From: Micractinium sp. NFX-FRZ
Taxonomy: Eukaryota > Chlorophyta > Trebouxiophyceae > Chlorellales > Chlorellaceae
Direction of reading: 5' to 3'
DNA length: 64,000 nucleotides
NCBI GenBank assembly: GCA_029339195.1
Contig: JAPTJF010000055.1
Location: forward strand, 62,001 to 126,000
Shown: positions 35,712-52,065 of the stretch, one piece after another
Layout: each line of letters opens with the position of its first letter
Numbering within the stretch: the first letter of the stretch is position 1
The notes under the pieces: model-generated
Seen by the model: the letters and a program-made list of their open reading frames with translations, nothing else
Database searches by the model: none
Told to the model about the DNA's origin: nothing
Position numbers and translations under genes: made by a program

Positions 35712-36407
35712 GCTTGTGTAACCTCCAGCGCAGTGTGAGCACCTGCTTGTGCAGAGCCTTTGATTGGGGCCCCGGGACCCACCGACAACCTGCATGTGCT
35801 TTCCTCGCTGCCCCCAAGGTGTAATCAAGACCCCCTGCCCGTCCCCGTCGAGCTGCCCCTGCCCTGCCCTGGGCAGCTGCAAGCCACGCCTTCGCGCAAA
35901 GGCTTTCGTCTGCCCCCCCCTTCTCCGTGCGCCTGTGGATCGCCAGCGCGCAGGCTGCACAGACAATTGTCTTGCAAGCAGCTGCATGCGCCATCCCTGG
36001 TGCTAGCACTCTCGCCACGCGTATACTGGCACATGATAGGCAGCAACCGCGACAGCAGGGGGTTCACATGGGTGTAAGCTTGGGGAATGTCTTCAAGTGA
36101 AGAGCCGGGGGAGCAGGAATCAAAGAGTGGGGCAGCTGTGCACAGGTGTGGGCAGGCACCTCCAGTCAGAAGGCACCAAAGAGCTGCTGCCAGCTGCTGT
36201 GGCAGCAGCGGCTGCTGACCAGGCCAAACAGGAAGTGGCAGGGGAGGGCGGATGAATCAGCGAGAGGGGAGATGGAGGAGCGGCAGGGGGGACGGAAGGA
36301 GCAAGGCAAGCCGAACAACGGAAACAAAGTGGAGATGGGCCGGGGCAGCAGGCGGGCAGAAATATGTCGGCAGCAGGCATAGCGTGCCCGCCTCAGGTGC
36401 AGCACGC
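35712..36407. other. Convergent 3' flanks of the kinase-phosphatase and prefoldin genes
   Basis: No gene seen. TGTAA motifs on the + strand lie at 35717-35721, 35820-35824 and about 36073. Confidence 0.5.
35820..35824 (+). terminator. TGTAA poly(A) signal of the kinase-phosphatase gene
   Basis: TGTAA 109 nt past the stop; another copy is only 6 nt past the stop and is less likely used. Confidence 0.5.
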
Positions 36408-36713
36408 TCAGCTGCTGACCAGCACGCCCTGTCCGCCGCTGGCAGGCTTGCCGCCCGCGCCGCTGCTGCCGCCGTCCTCCCCTCCCTCTCCCTTGATCCT
36501 GATGTTGTACTTGTCCTGGTAGGCAAGCACCTCCTTCTGCTTCGCCTCCAGCTGCTTGCCATACGTGCTCACCAGCTGCAATGAGAGGGGGCGGCGGAAG
36601 CAGAGGGTGCGAGGTGGGAAGGCGAGGGCGGGGTGCCAAATGGTCCCCATTTGCTCTCCACTGCTGGCGGCACCTCTCCCACGGTGCGTATCAATAACTC
36701 CCCTCGCATCTTT

Positions 36714-36744
<31 letters not shown>

Positions 36745-37607
36745 TACCACCCCCCGGCTCCACCCCACACTCCCTGCCCTCGGCCCGCCCCCCCCACCTG
36801 CCACCAAACATTCACGCCCGCCCCCTCACCGCTTCCAGGTGCTCCCGGTTGCTCTTCACCGCCGGCAGCACCTCCCCCACCGTGCGCGCCACCAGCACAT
36901 CGCCCACCAGCCGGAAGCAGCGCCTGCAGGCACTCAAGAGAGCGGGCCAGGGCAGGGCAGGGCAGGGGTGGGCGCATGCAATGATGTGGCCATGAGAGGC
37001 ATTGCTAACCAGTCGACCTACTCAGAAAAGTCAACAGCCCAAGCAGTCTGAATGAAATTCCATTGTCGCTGACTGACAACAGCATGGTTGCAGCTCGGCG
37101 GTTCGGCCTGTTGACGTCGGCATTACCTCTCTGCATCCAGCGGCTCGAGCGTTTTGATGACCAAATCGTGCTCCGCCAGCTTTGCCTGCTGGTCGATCTG
37201 CGCGCTGGTCAGCTGGTCACGCTCGTTGAGCAGCCTGGGGGGAGCATGGGGAACACATGAAGGGGGGAGGGTGAGGCAGGGAAGGGGGGCGGCGGCAGAC
37301 AAGAGAGAGTGTGGTTTGATGGAGCGGGGCTCAGGCAGTGGGAGCATCAGGCAAGCTGACGGGGTCTGCATGGGCGCAGAGCTGAGGATCTGGGGAGAAT
37401 GGCAGGATGGGAGCAACAAAGCAGAGGGTGTGCTGAGCAAGAGACGAGCGGCAGCGGCTGGCGGGCTGGCGGCGGCAGTGAAGGCAGGCTAGTGGCGACT
37501 GGGCGCAGCGGCGGCGCAGCATAAATTGCAACGTAGCTACTACCAGCAGGTGCTCACTGCTGAAAGCGCGCCACCACCTCCTGCTCGCTCTTGGGCTCCC
37601 CCGCCAT
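36408..37607 (-). CDS. PFD2: Prefoldin subunit 2
   Basis: Four exons (37607-37558, 37234-37127, 36923-36830, 36575-36408) join in phase to 139 codons, close to the family length. The chain shows the beta-type prefoldin pattern: an N-terminal helix with NERDQLTSAQIDQQAKLAEHD and LVIKTLEPLDAERRCFRLVG, the hairpin DVLVARTVGEVLPAV, and a second coiled coil (LVSTYGKQLEAKQKEVLAYQ, then KYNIRIKGE). The tail is Gly/Ser-rich and ends GVLVSS, as in eukaryotic PFDN2/GIM4. Prefoldin is a cytosolic hexamer that passes nascent actin and tubulin to the CCT chaperonin. The start MAGEPKSEQEVVARFQQ is the only plausible one. Intron 3 carries a (CA)n run at 36716-36743. Confidence 0.93.
36716..36743 (+). repeat. 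(CA)14 microsatellite
   Basis: Dinucleotide run inside the third intron of the prefoldin 2 gene. Confidence 0.95.
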
Positions 37608-37969
37608 CGCTCTGCTGACTGCTGCACGCCGGCTGCCTGTCGCTCTCAAATATAGGAGTATGTACTTATATTTGGTATATCAGATTCAGAGAGCAAACAG
37701 AGACGCAGGGCTGGGAGGCCAAGCGGTGATCGATGGACAAACGGAAGGGCAAGTAGGCCGGGTTGGTGCTGGTCCTCAATTGGCGGCTCAGATCGGTTCT
37801 CGGGGTTCAACGGTGCAACTGGGAGCCGTGGTTTCTATTCCACGTGGCAGCCCGCAAAGATGTCCTGTTTGACACCACCCCCGGCCTGCATGCGTGGTTG
37901 CATTTCTCCTGGATCCCCCCTGTTTCGTGTCGCGGCTTGCCAAAGAGGGTTGAGCGGCCGACAGGGAGA
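37608..37969. promoter_or_regulatory. Divergent promoter, prefoldin 2 / prolyl-tRNA synthetase
   Basis: A 362-bp gap between two divergent starts. AT-richer sequence with tatatttggtatat-like runs lies at about 37650-37682, close to the prefoldin start. No further feature was found. Confidence 0.45.
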
Positions 37970-44195
<6,226 letters not shown>

Positions 44196-45233
44196 TCAGG
44201 AGGAGGGAGGCTTGTGCTAGCCAAAGATGAGGGATCTATTCCAAGCAAGATGAAGGACTGCTGCAGAGGAGGAGGAGGAGGGCGCTCCTCTTTGAGCAGG
44301 CGAGCAGCCCGCCCCCGAGGCGGCCAGCCATCTTGGCCAAGCCGATGCGCTGGAGATGGAAAAGGGCCTGCAGGTGTCCAACCGCTGGCGACGCAAGTGA
44401 GCAGGGCCTGCGCTTGGCCTGCTGAGGGGAGGAGGGAGTGCTGAGGCTTTGCCCTCGGAGTGGCGCGGCCGCCGCCGGCGCACCCACCGCCGGCAGGGCA
44501 GAGGGCCTGGCGGGGCTGCCGTGAGTCCAATGCGGCTCCCCCGCTGTCACAATCTGATGTGCCTCGCATGAGTGCAGCCTGCAATTCACCTTTCCCCTGC
44601 TATTGCTGTACTGGCAACCCTGATCTGTCAACATCTTCAACATCTTCTACAGTGTCATTGCAGCGCACACTTGGTTGGTGGGGCTATGAAGCAGAGAGGG
44701 ATGCATGGGAGGCGGCATGTTGCGCGAGTGGCAGGCCTGAGAAATATGGGGTTGCTTTGGGAGGGTGGACGTGTGACAATGGAGGGGAGCGGGAAGCACG
44801 GGGAGAATGGAGTGATGGTGTGAGGAGTTTGGTGCATGGCTGTCATGAAGGCGGCTCTCGCTGCATTGCATGGTTGTCATGAAGGCGGCTCTTGCTGCAT
44901 AGATGGGATCGGCGCCCGGCAGGGGCATGGGGCTGCTTACAGCTGTTCAGGACGTGTACAGGAGCTGACTGGAAGGATGGGAGAGAAATTGAAGGATGGC
45001 AGATATTGAAGGATGGCAGAGAATGTGAAGGATGGCATGCATGCAGGATGTGGGAGCGACAGCCTGCCGGCCTGAGCGGTCTGCAAAGCGGCGCAAAATG
45101 AGAGGAAAAGGAAGGAAAGGATGGGGTTGGACAGGAGCTGCCAGGAAGGAGCTGCTGCAGGGCGGATGGGAGCCCGGCGCCGGGTGTGGGGGCGGCAGCC
45201 TAGCCAAAGGGCCAGCCCAAGTGGGGCCCAATT
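44196..45233. other. Spacer with short direct repeats
   Basis: No gene seen. About 44285-44345 is a decayed copy of the last ProRS exon (ctttgagcagg...gcggccagccatcttggccaag against ctttgagcagc...gaggtggccatctttgccaag). A tandem repeat of about 34 bp (gtcatgaaggcggctctcgc and gtcatgaaggcggctcttgc) lies at about 44841-44900. A gaaggatggcaga-type array lies at 44971-45034. A - strand TGTAA at 44943-44939 may serve membrane protein B. Confidence 0.5.
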
Positions 45234-46660
45234 TCAGGGGGCGGACACCTTGGCCAGCATCCACATAATCTGGACCCACAGAAACAGGTGCAGCCCGCGC
45301 TCCAGCCGGCCTCCCTGAAGCAGGCACACCCTGAAGATGGCAACGTCAGCCCGCCTCCAGGCTGCCATGACATGGATAGACACATGGTGCCACTGGTGCC
45401 AAGTGGCAAGTGCTAAGTGCCACCTTGGTGGGGGCAGCACCGCGCCGGCATTCATCGGCGGGTGCCCTGCCACTGCTGCCACCGGCGTGTGCTGCTGCTG
45501 CTGGGGCGGCTGCTGGGGCGGCTGCTCGGCAAATGGATCCCGCTCCCTTTCCAGCCGCTGCTCCTGCCATACCTGCTGCTGCCGCAGCGTGCGGCGCGGA
45601 TCCGCCCACGCCAGTATCAACAACGGTAGCAGCACCGACGCCATCTGAACGAAGCCCACAAACACGGTGCAGTCGCGCTGTGCGGAGCGCTCTGCGGGCG
45701 TGCCGCCTCCTGCCGCGCTGCTTGTGCCGGCAGCCAGCATGAAGCCGGCGGGTGAGACTGCCTGTCCAAGACAGTCCAAGACCGTTGACAGCACGTCAAT
45801 TCGCTGCTGCGCCAGCGGGTGATCCAGCAGCTGCAGGAAGGCAGCGCGCACGGCGGCAAGCGGCTGGCGTGCTCATCAGAGGGGCAGGTAAGGGGCAGGG
45901 GAAGCTCAGATGGTCTGGTGGAGGAGGGGGAGCCGGGCAGAGGATGAAGGCGGCAGCAGCAGCTCACAGCACAGAGCTGGCAGCAGCAGGCTTTTGACCC
46001 GCCTGCCGCACCTGCCTGCCGCCGTGCCGCTGACCTCTGTCCGGCAGAATGCGGCGTTGTTGCGGCTGAGCAGGATGATGGCGGAATGTGTGGCGGCCGC
46101 CAGGGGCAGCGGCAGCGGGATGAGGAGGGTGATGAGGATGTTTTGCAGCAGGCGAGTGCCCACAAGCACCCTCAGGGCGTCCTTCATCACGCCCACCAGT
46201 CCTGAGTGCGGCGGTGTGTGCATCATCACATGTGCAGCCCCGGTCTGCAGCAGCCAGGGAGGCCGAGGCGGGTGGTGCGGGGCAGAGTGCAGCAGCAGGA
46301 GGCGCCCAGAACGGCATGCACCGCCGCCTTCTGCTCTTTCCCGCAACACCAGCGCATGCACATGCTGCACCATTGCGGGTATTGGGTTCTGCCGAAGCAC
46401 CTGGGCAGCAGGCTCACCATAGCAGAGCGCTGGTAGGCGGGCAGGAACGCAAGGAGGCGGGCGGTGGGTATCAGCCAGAGGCGGTGCCGGCGGTACGCCG
46501 CCTCCCGTGTGCTCAGGGCCAGCACAAGGAGGGCCGCTGCCGTCATACACGCTTGATGCACGTGCCCGTCCAGCGTCAGTTGTCCTCCCTTCACCCACAC
46601 GATAGCCTGGCCCGCCGCAACCAGCAGCGCACAGCGCCTCTCCCAGCGGAAGCGGCCCAT
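45234..46660 (-). CDS. Multipass membrane protein, paralogue B (unknown function)
   Basis: Exons 46660-46418, 46244-46035 and 45830-45234 join in phase to 349 codons. It pairs exon for exon with the next gene upstream, and exon 2 is exactly 210 nt in both. Shared features are an N-terminal pair of hydrophobic helices, EAAYRRHRLWLIPTARLL, GVMKDALRVLVGTRLLQN followed by ITLLIPLPLPLAAATHSA, LLDHPLAQ near the start of exon 3, a VFVGFVQMASVLLPLLILAW helix with ADPR, and a final RLERGLHLFLWVQIMWMLAK helix. A Gln/Pro-rich loop lies between the last helices. No enzymatic motif is recognised. The ATG at 46660 is the first in frame, but an upstream exon cannot be excluded. Confidence 0.7.
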
Positions 46661-47008
46661 GTGCTCGCGGTGCAGCAAGACTCACCAAACGGCCCGCCGC
46701 GTTTCAGACGCGGAATGACAAGCGGATGCGCCAGCAAGGGGCCACTGATGGGGGGCACTTAGTCAGCTCAGCACTGCCGGGACTGCCGCAGTCGGCGGCC
46801 GTCACTGCGGGCCGTGGCCTCATGTTTTGGACTTCCATCTCGACCAAAGACAGGTGGCCACCCATCCCTGGTGCTAACCACATGTCCCGTCTGGAGGTTC
46901 CACATCCACATGCCCCTAGTGCTCAAGTACAGTGGTGTTTACAGAGGAAGCGCGTGGGCAGGAAGCGGTGCATGACGGTGTGCACGGCTGGACATGCAGC
47001 GGCAGGGC
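46661..47008. other. Spacer between the two membrane protein paralogues
   Basis: This holds the 3' UTR of paralogue A and the promoter of paralogue B. A - strand TGTAA lies at 46943-46939. Nothing else seen. Confidence 0.45.
46939..46943 (-). terminator. TGTAA poly(A) signal of membrane protein A
   Basis: TGTAA on the - strand, 66 nt past the stop at 47009. Confidence 0.5.
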
Positions 47009-48329
47009 TTACGTGACGGCCCTTGCCAAGAGCCACACCCCCTGCACCAGCACAAACATATGCAAACCGCGCTGCAGCCAGCCCCCGCCACACATACAGG
47101 CGGAGTGCATGGCTGAGTCAATGCGTCGCTCGATCCTTGAGAGCCAAGGCAGCCACGCTGTGCCGCCGCTTGGCTGTCCGCCTGCGGCTGGGCCGCGTGT
47201 CGACCCATGCCGCGGCTCCCGCGGCCACCGCCCCTGCCGCATGCACTTTGGGTCGCCCCACGCCAGCGCCGCCACCGGCAGCAGGAAGGACACCACTGCC
47301 AGGAAGTTGACTGCCACAGCACACTCGTGCCGCTGGGCTCGCCCCAGGCTCGCAGCCGCAGCGCTGCCGCCCCCGACAAAGGGCATGCCAGCCAGGCCAG
47401 GCAGCAGCAGGTGCAGCAATGACTCCATTGCCAGCCACAGAGCGTGAGCGCGCCATTCAGACAGCGGGTGCGACAGGAGCTGCAAGCCAGGGGGGATGTG
47501 AGGATGAGAGGGGACGTGCGCGCTTCATGAGTGGAGTGGGCTGGTGAGGGGCAGCCGATTGATGCGAGCGGGCACCCAGGCATCCGCGGGCATCGTGCAA
47601 CGGCAGCTCTGCACTGTTGTGTCCCTGTCCTGGGCCTCTTGTGCCCAACAAACAGTGCGTCACCCCCATCCCTGCCAGCTCACCTCGGTGCCGCAGTACT
47701 GCTCCGCGTCGTGACTCAAATAAGCGACGGCCCCGTGAGTGGCGGCTGCCAGCGGCAGCGGCAGCGGCAGCATGAGCACGATTAGGGCATTGGGCAGCAT
47801 CCGCGTGCCCACCAGCAGCCGTGCGCCGTCCTGCAGCGCGCCCAGCAGGCCTGGGTGTGGAGCTGTGTGCATCAGCAGACCTGCGGGGCCCGACTGCTTG
47901 CACAAGCAAGTTTGGCGGCAGGCGGAGGGGCAACCGCTGTGAGGGACCCTGTGCCAGCAGCACGGCCCTGCCCTGCTGACACCAATTGGCACGCGCCCCA
48001 CTGCATGCTGCACATATGTGCATGCTCTACATATGTGAATGCCGCAAGGCATGCAAGCAAGCATTGCGCCACCTTACCGCTGTGGTGCGCTGTGAGCTGG
48101 GCAGGTTGGAGGCCAGGCGGAGGGCGGGTAGGAGCCACAGTCGATGCCGCCGGTAGGCCGCCTCTTGCATGCAAGTACTCATGGCGAGTACCAGCAAGGA
48201 CGCCCCCAACATGAAGAGTTGCTGGGCGTTGTCCCGGGTTGAGTTGAGCTTGAATGACCGGAAGAAGAGGGCGCCAAAGCCAAACACTAGCAGCAGGGCG
48301 GCGCGCTGCTCGCTGACTCGGCTGTGCAT
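47009..48329 (-). CDS. Multipass membrane protein, paralogue A (unknown function)
   Basis: Exons 48329-48078, 47893-47684 and 47479-47009 join in phase to 310 codons. Four to six hydrophobic segments are visible: ALLLVFGFGALFF, FMLGASLLVLAMS, a stretch around LPLPLPLAAATHGA, LAVVSFLLPVAALAW, and a last LHMFVLVQGVWLLA. Motifs EAAYRRHRLWLLPALRL and GARLLVGTRMLPN are shared with paralogue B. The exon structure is the same, so this is a tandem duplicate pair. The ATG at 48329 (MHSRVSEQRAALLLV) is the first Met aligned with the paralogue; the frame is open further upstream through an acceptor-like ttgccag, so a short upstream exon is possible. Function not recognised. Confidence 0.7.
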
Positions 48330-48674
48330 GATCGCAGATGTGCACTGGCAATCAAGTAGGTGCACCACATAATCGGAAGAACAGGCGCTTGTGCGGATGT
48401 GTTGCATGCTGATTGGGCACTGTGCGGATGTGCCCAATCAGCATGATGTCGTAGGTTCCGGGACTCCTTGCGGTGGGACCACCCACTGCTAGAGCAGACC
48501 AGAGAGGAGCTGCTTTTGAGGCAACGGAGCCCAGGTAAAGATGATTAAAGGAGAGCGCCTGAAGGCCAGATGCAGTACCAGCAGTACATTGCCCGCCCTT
48601 CCGGGCTGGCTGCACTTCCGAAGTTTGAATTGCACACATTCGTTCGCGGTGTTCTAACTCTAACTACAAGATCC
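48330..48674. promoter_or_regulatory. Divergent promoter with a 16-bp inverted repeat
   Basis: Lies between membrane protein A (-) and the small unknown gene (+). A perfect inverted repeat at 48405-48445 (catgctgattgggcac, 9-nt spacer, gtgcccaatcagcatg) puts an ATTGG/CCAAT core on each arm. The decamer gtgcggatgt occurs at 48391 and again overlapping the loop at 48422. Confidence 0.6.
48405..48445. repeat. Perfect inverted repeat, 16-bp arms, 9-bp loop
   Basis: Arms 48405-48420 and 48430-48445 are exact reverse complements. The ATTGG within suggests paired CCAAT-type sites rather than a chance hairpin. Confidence 0.9.
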
Positions 48675-50013
48675 ATGCCGTCCCGAGAGCCCTACGAAAA
48701 CAACGATGGCAGCGCGCACGTGGGGGCGACAACCCTCCTCAACATGCTGGGGGGCTCTAAGAACGTGACAGCAGGTGTGTGAACGTGGCCAGCAGCGCAG
48801 TGGTCGGTGAGGGAGCAGCGCCGCCTGCTGTGCCCGCCGCCGCCGCCAGCGCCGCCCGCTCGCCTGCCTGCAAGGCGCCTGCCTTGCGCCACTTCATAGC
48901 AGTTCCCCGCTTTTCAGTTCCCCGCTGTTCAGTTCCCCGGAACCAGCACGAGTCAAGTCACTGACGAGCAGCCTGCAATCCCATACGATGCACAGGCTTT
49001 GCAGGATTTGCGATCAAGGCACTGACCATCAGCATGTGCTCGTCAACGGTAGGGCTGCGACGCACACAGACGGTCCCAATCCCTGCGTTGCCATGCCTGC
49101 ATTGCTGGCTCTGGAGGCCGCTTGCACGTCTCCCCGCACCAGCCAAAGCTGTGTGAACAGCTGCACAGCGGGCAGTGTGGCTCTGGAGGGGAGGGTGGGA
49201 GGAGTGGGGTGACCCACTCCTCCCACCCTCCCCTCCAATGCTGCAGTGCATGCCTACGCCCTCCCTGCCGGTGCTCGCTGCAGGTGTTTGGGCTGGCCTC
49301 TTGGATGCTCTTCCACGGCCCCCTGGGACCCGCGCTGAGCTTCCTGGCAAGCACAAGCCCGCCGCTCCGCCGCTGCTGCACTGCCCGCTAGCTGGGCACC
49401 TGCATGTGTGCCGCATGGCGAGGCAGCACGGCGGGGAGCATTGGGGTGGGTGCGTGGCACTTGTAGTGAAGCAGCGTGGCCTTGCTCCGCACAGCCGCTG
49501 CACCCGCTGCCTGCCTGGCCGCGCCCCCCTGCAGGGCGGCACCGGATTTGGGTTTGTGGGCGGGCTAGTCAGCCGCTGGCGCTCCGACGTTGCAGAGGCG
49601 CTGCTGCTGGCCGAGAGGTTCCCTGCGCTCCTGGAGCACCATGTGCGCATGACCGAGGCGGGGCAGGAGCTGGAGAAGGGGCAGAGCTTTGCCGGCTGGG
49701 CCTCAGACCTGCGGCGCAACCCGCGCAAGCAAGGTGGGCTGCCTGGAGGGCGGCAGGCGGGGCGGCCGCGGCGGGGCAAGGCGGCGAGCCCGCACCGCTC
49801 GACTGCTGCTGCTGCTCTCCCTTGTGGTGTTCACCAAACCCCCCGCCATTGCGTGCCGCTCCCGGTGCTCGTGCAGGCATTGCCATTGCTGCCATGTACT
49901 CGGCGGGCCCTGCCCTGGAGAGGATTCGGCAGGAGGAGGAGGATGCACTAATCCAGGCATACGCCGCTAGGGAGGCGGCGGTGGCGGCAGCGGCAGCAGA
50001 TGCGCAGGACTGA
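48675..50013 (+). CDS. Small protein of unknown function with a hydrophobic segment
   Basis: Exons 48675-48774, a doubtful 11-nt microexon at 48796-48806, 49284-49346, 49535-49733 and 49877-50013. With the microexon the frame closes at about 169 codons. Without it exon 1 (phase 1) does not match the next exon (phase 0), so another small exon may be used. The chain starts MPSREPYENNDGSAHVGATT, has a hydrophobic stretch VFGLASWMLFHGPLGPALSF, then GFVGGLVSRWRSD, VAEALLLAERFPALLEHHVR, an acidic KGQSFAGWASDLRRN part, and an Ala/Glu-rich C-terminal helix (RIRQEEEDALIQAYAAREAA). The intron after 49346 begins GCAAGC (GC-AG). No family is recognised. Confidence 0.55.
49184..49237. repeat. Perfect hairpin, 25-bp arms, 4-nt loop
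   Basis: tggaggggagggtgggagga and gtggg, loop gtga, then the exact reverse complement. One arm is a purine mirror-like tract. It sits in the intron just upstream of the exon at 49284. Confidence 0.95.
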
Positions 50014-50556
50014 TGTGACGTGCGAGACAGCAGACGTGCCCCGGGTTGCACAGCGGGCGCATGGCAGGTCCCTTGCAGCAGCTGACATGTAAGCCGGCGC
50101 CGGAATGCATGCTGCGGTTGGGCGGTCGGCACCGCTGCAATGCGGTGCTCCAGCGAAACAACAGGCCAGGCATGAGCCACCCACGGGCCTTGGAAAGTGT
50201 TCTGAGCAAAGCAGGGGTGCAAACATGTCCGAGCTTTGGCGGCAAGAGAGGGGAAGCAGGCGCGCTTCCGCCTCTTGGGCTGCGGCTGGCGCCGCCCCGC
50301 CGCCGCCGGGGCAGGGCAAGGCCACCACCGACGACCGCCGCCCCGCATTTGTGGGATCTAGCGCTTCCTGATCTGCTGTGGGCGGGCCTCGCGACCAGCT
50401 TGCCGGGCATAATTGTGCCAAGTCTGTCCCAGGTGCTCACCCACGCTGACGTGGATGGGCACCCGTTTGCACCGACCGCTGCATACAAGGTGCGCCGTGA
50501 AGCCGAGATCGGCCCTCCCGAGCATCGACCTATTCGTTCTACTCACACGGAGCAGA
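50014..50556 (+). promoter_or_regulatory. Promoter and 5' UTR region of transketolase
   Basis: 543 bp without a supported gene. The first part is the 3' UTR of the small unknown gene with TGTAA at 50088-50092. No clear TATA box. Open frames on both strands are not supported by any recognisable motif. Confidence 0.45.
50088..50092 (+). terminator. TGTAA poly(A) signal of the small unknown gene
   Basis: TGTAA 75 nt after the stop at 50013. Confidence 0.5.
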
Positions 50557-52032
50557 ATGGTGGTCGCTCTGCAGCTCTCCGCGGCTACTGCCCGCCCCGC
50601 GCTGGCCCAGCGCAAGCAGCAGCCGCTGAAGGCCCGTCGCGGTCTGGTTGTGCGCAGCCAGGCTGTCGCTCACGCTGAGGTCCCCCCCGCCACTGGCGAT
50701 ATCAAGGGCACAAAGGAGGATGAGCTCGCTATCAACGGTGAATAGCACGCTTGTTGCTGCTCAGCCAGCAGCTGCAGCTGAACAAGGCAGACTGGACACC
50801 AATGTGCCAGGCGATTGGCAGCAGCAGCGCCGGACAGCGCCGGATTCGTGGTGCCTGTGTGTCGAGCAGCCCTCCCTGCTTCCAGCAGCCTCCATAGTCA
50901 CCAGCTCCATAGATCAACCTGCCGGGGATCCGCTTGCGGCTTGGCAATTGGCTGCGCAGCGGACGAGGCAGCCTGGAGGCCGGCGGTAGCACCCCTGAGC
51001 GCCACCTGCACCGGCACCACCGCTGCCGCCCCTGCCAGCTGTGCGTCTGCTGCCGCTCACGATGCTGCTTGCGCCTGCTGCCCCTGCCCTGCAGCCATCC
51101 GCTTCCTGTCCATCGATGGCGTGAACGCGGTGCGTGGCAGCGGCAGCAGGGATCCAGGTGGCAGCGCTGCGTTTCTGGCGCCCCAAACGCTGTTCCGCTG
51201 GAGAGCTCCGGGCAGCACAGCATCAGCATCTTCTTTGCGACAGCCTGCAGCACCCAGCTACCTCACCCGCCCCAGCCCGCCAGCCACCCCACTGCGCAGC
51301 ACCCAGCTGCGCAGTGCATCCGTGTGCTGTCCAGCACCCACGTGCGCCCGCCCTCTCCGCCCCCCTCCTCCTCGTCCCCACGCGCTCATCCATCCCCTGC
51401 CTCCCTGCCCGCCCCGCCCGCAGGCCAACTCCGGCCACCCCGGCCTGCCCATGGGCTGCGCCCCCATGTCGTATGTGCTGTGGAAGGAGTTCATGACCGT
51501 GGACCCCAAGCAGCCCAAGTGGGCCAACCGCGACCGCTTTGTGCTGTCTGCCGGCCACGGCTCCATGCTCAACTACTCCCTGCTGCACCTGATGGGCTAC
51601 AACTCCGTCCAGGTGCGCCACCTCTGGTGCACACACGCTATGCTGCTCCCCCTCGTCTGCACACTGCTCCGCTGCCAGTCCCGCTGCGGCATCTGCGCCC
51701 TGCCTGCCTGCGCGCGCACGCTGAGCGCCTTCTGGAAGCCACCCGGCCTGCTCTGCTCCCCTCCCCTCCCCCCGCCCCAGCTCACGCTTTCACCCCCTCC
51801 TTCACCCGGCGTGTGCAGATTGAGGACCTGAAGCAGTTCCGCCAGTGGGGCTCCAAGTGCCCCGGCCACCCCGAGAACTTCCTGACCGAGGGCGTGGAGG
51901 TGACCACCGGCCCCCTGGGCCAGGGCATTGCCAACGGAGTGGGCCTGGCCGCCGCCGAGGCGCACCTGGCTGCCCGCTTCAACAAGCCCGACGCCACCCT
52001 GGTGGACCACTACACGTGAGGGCGCTGCTGCG

Positions 52033-52065
<33 letters not shown>

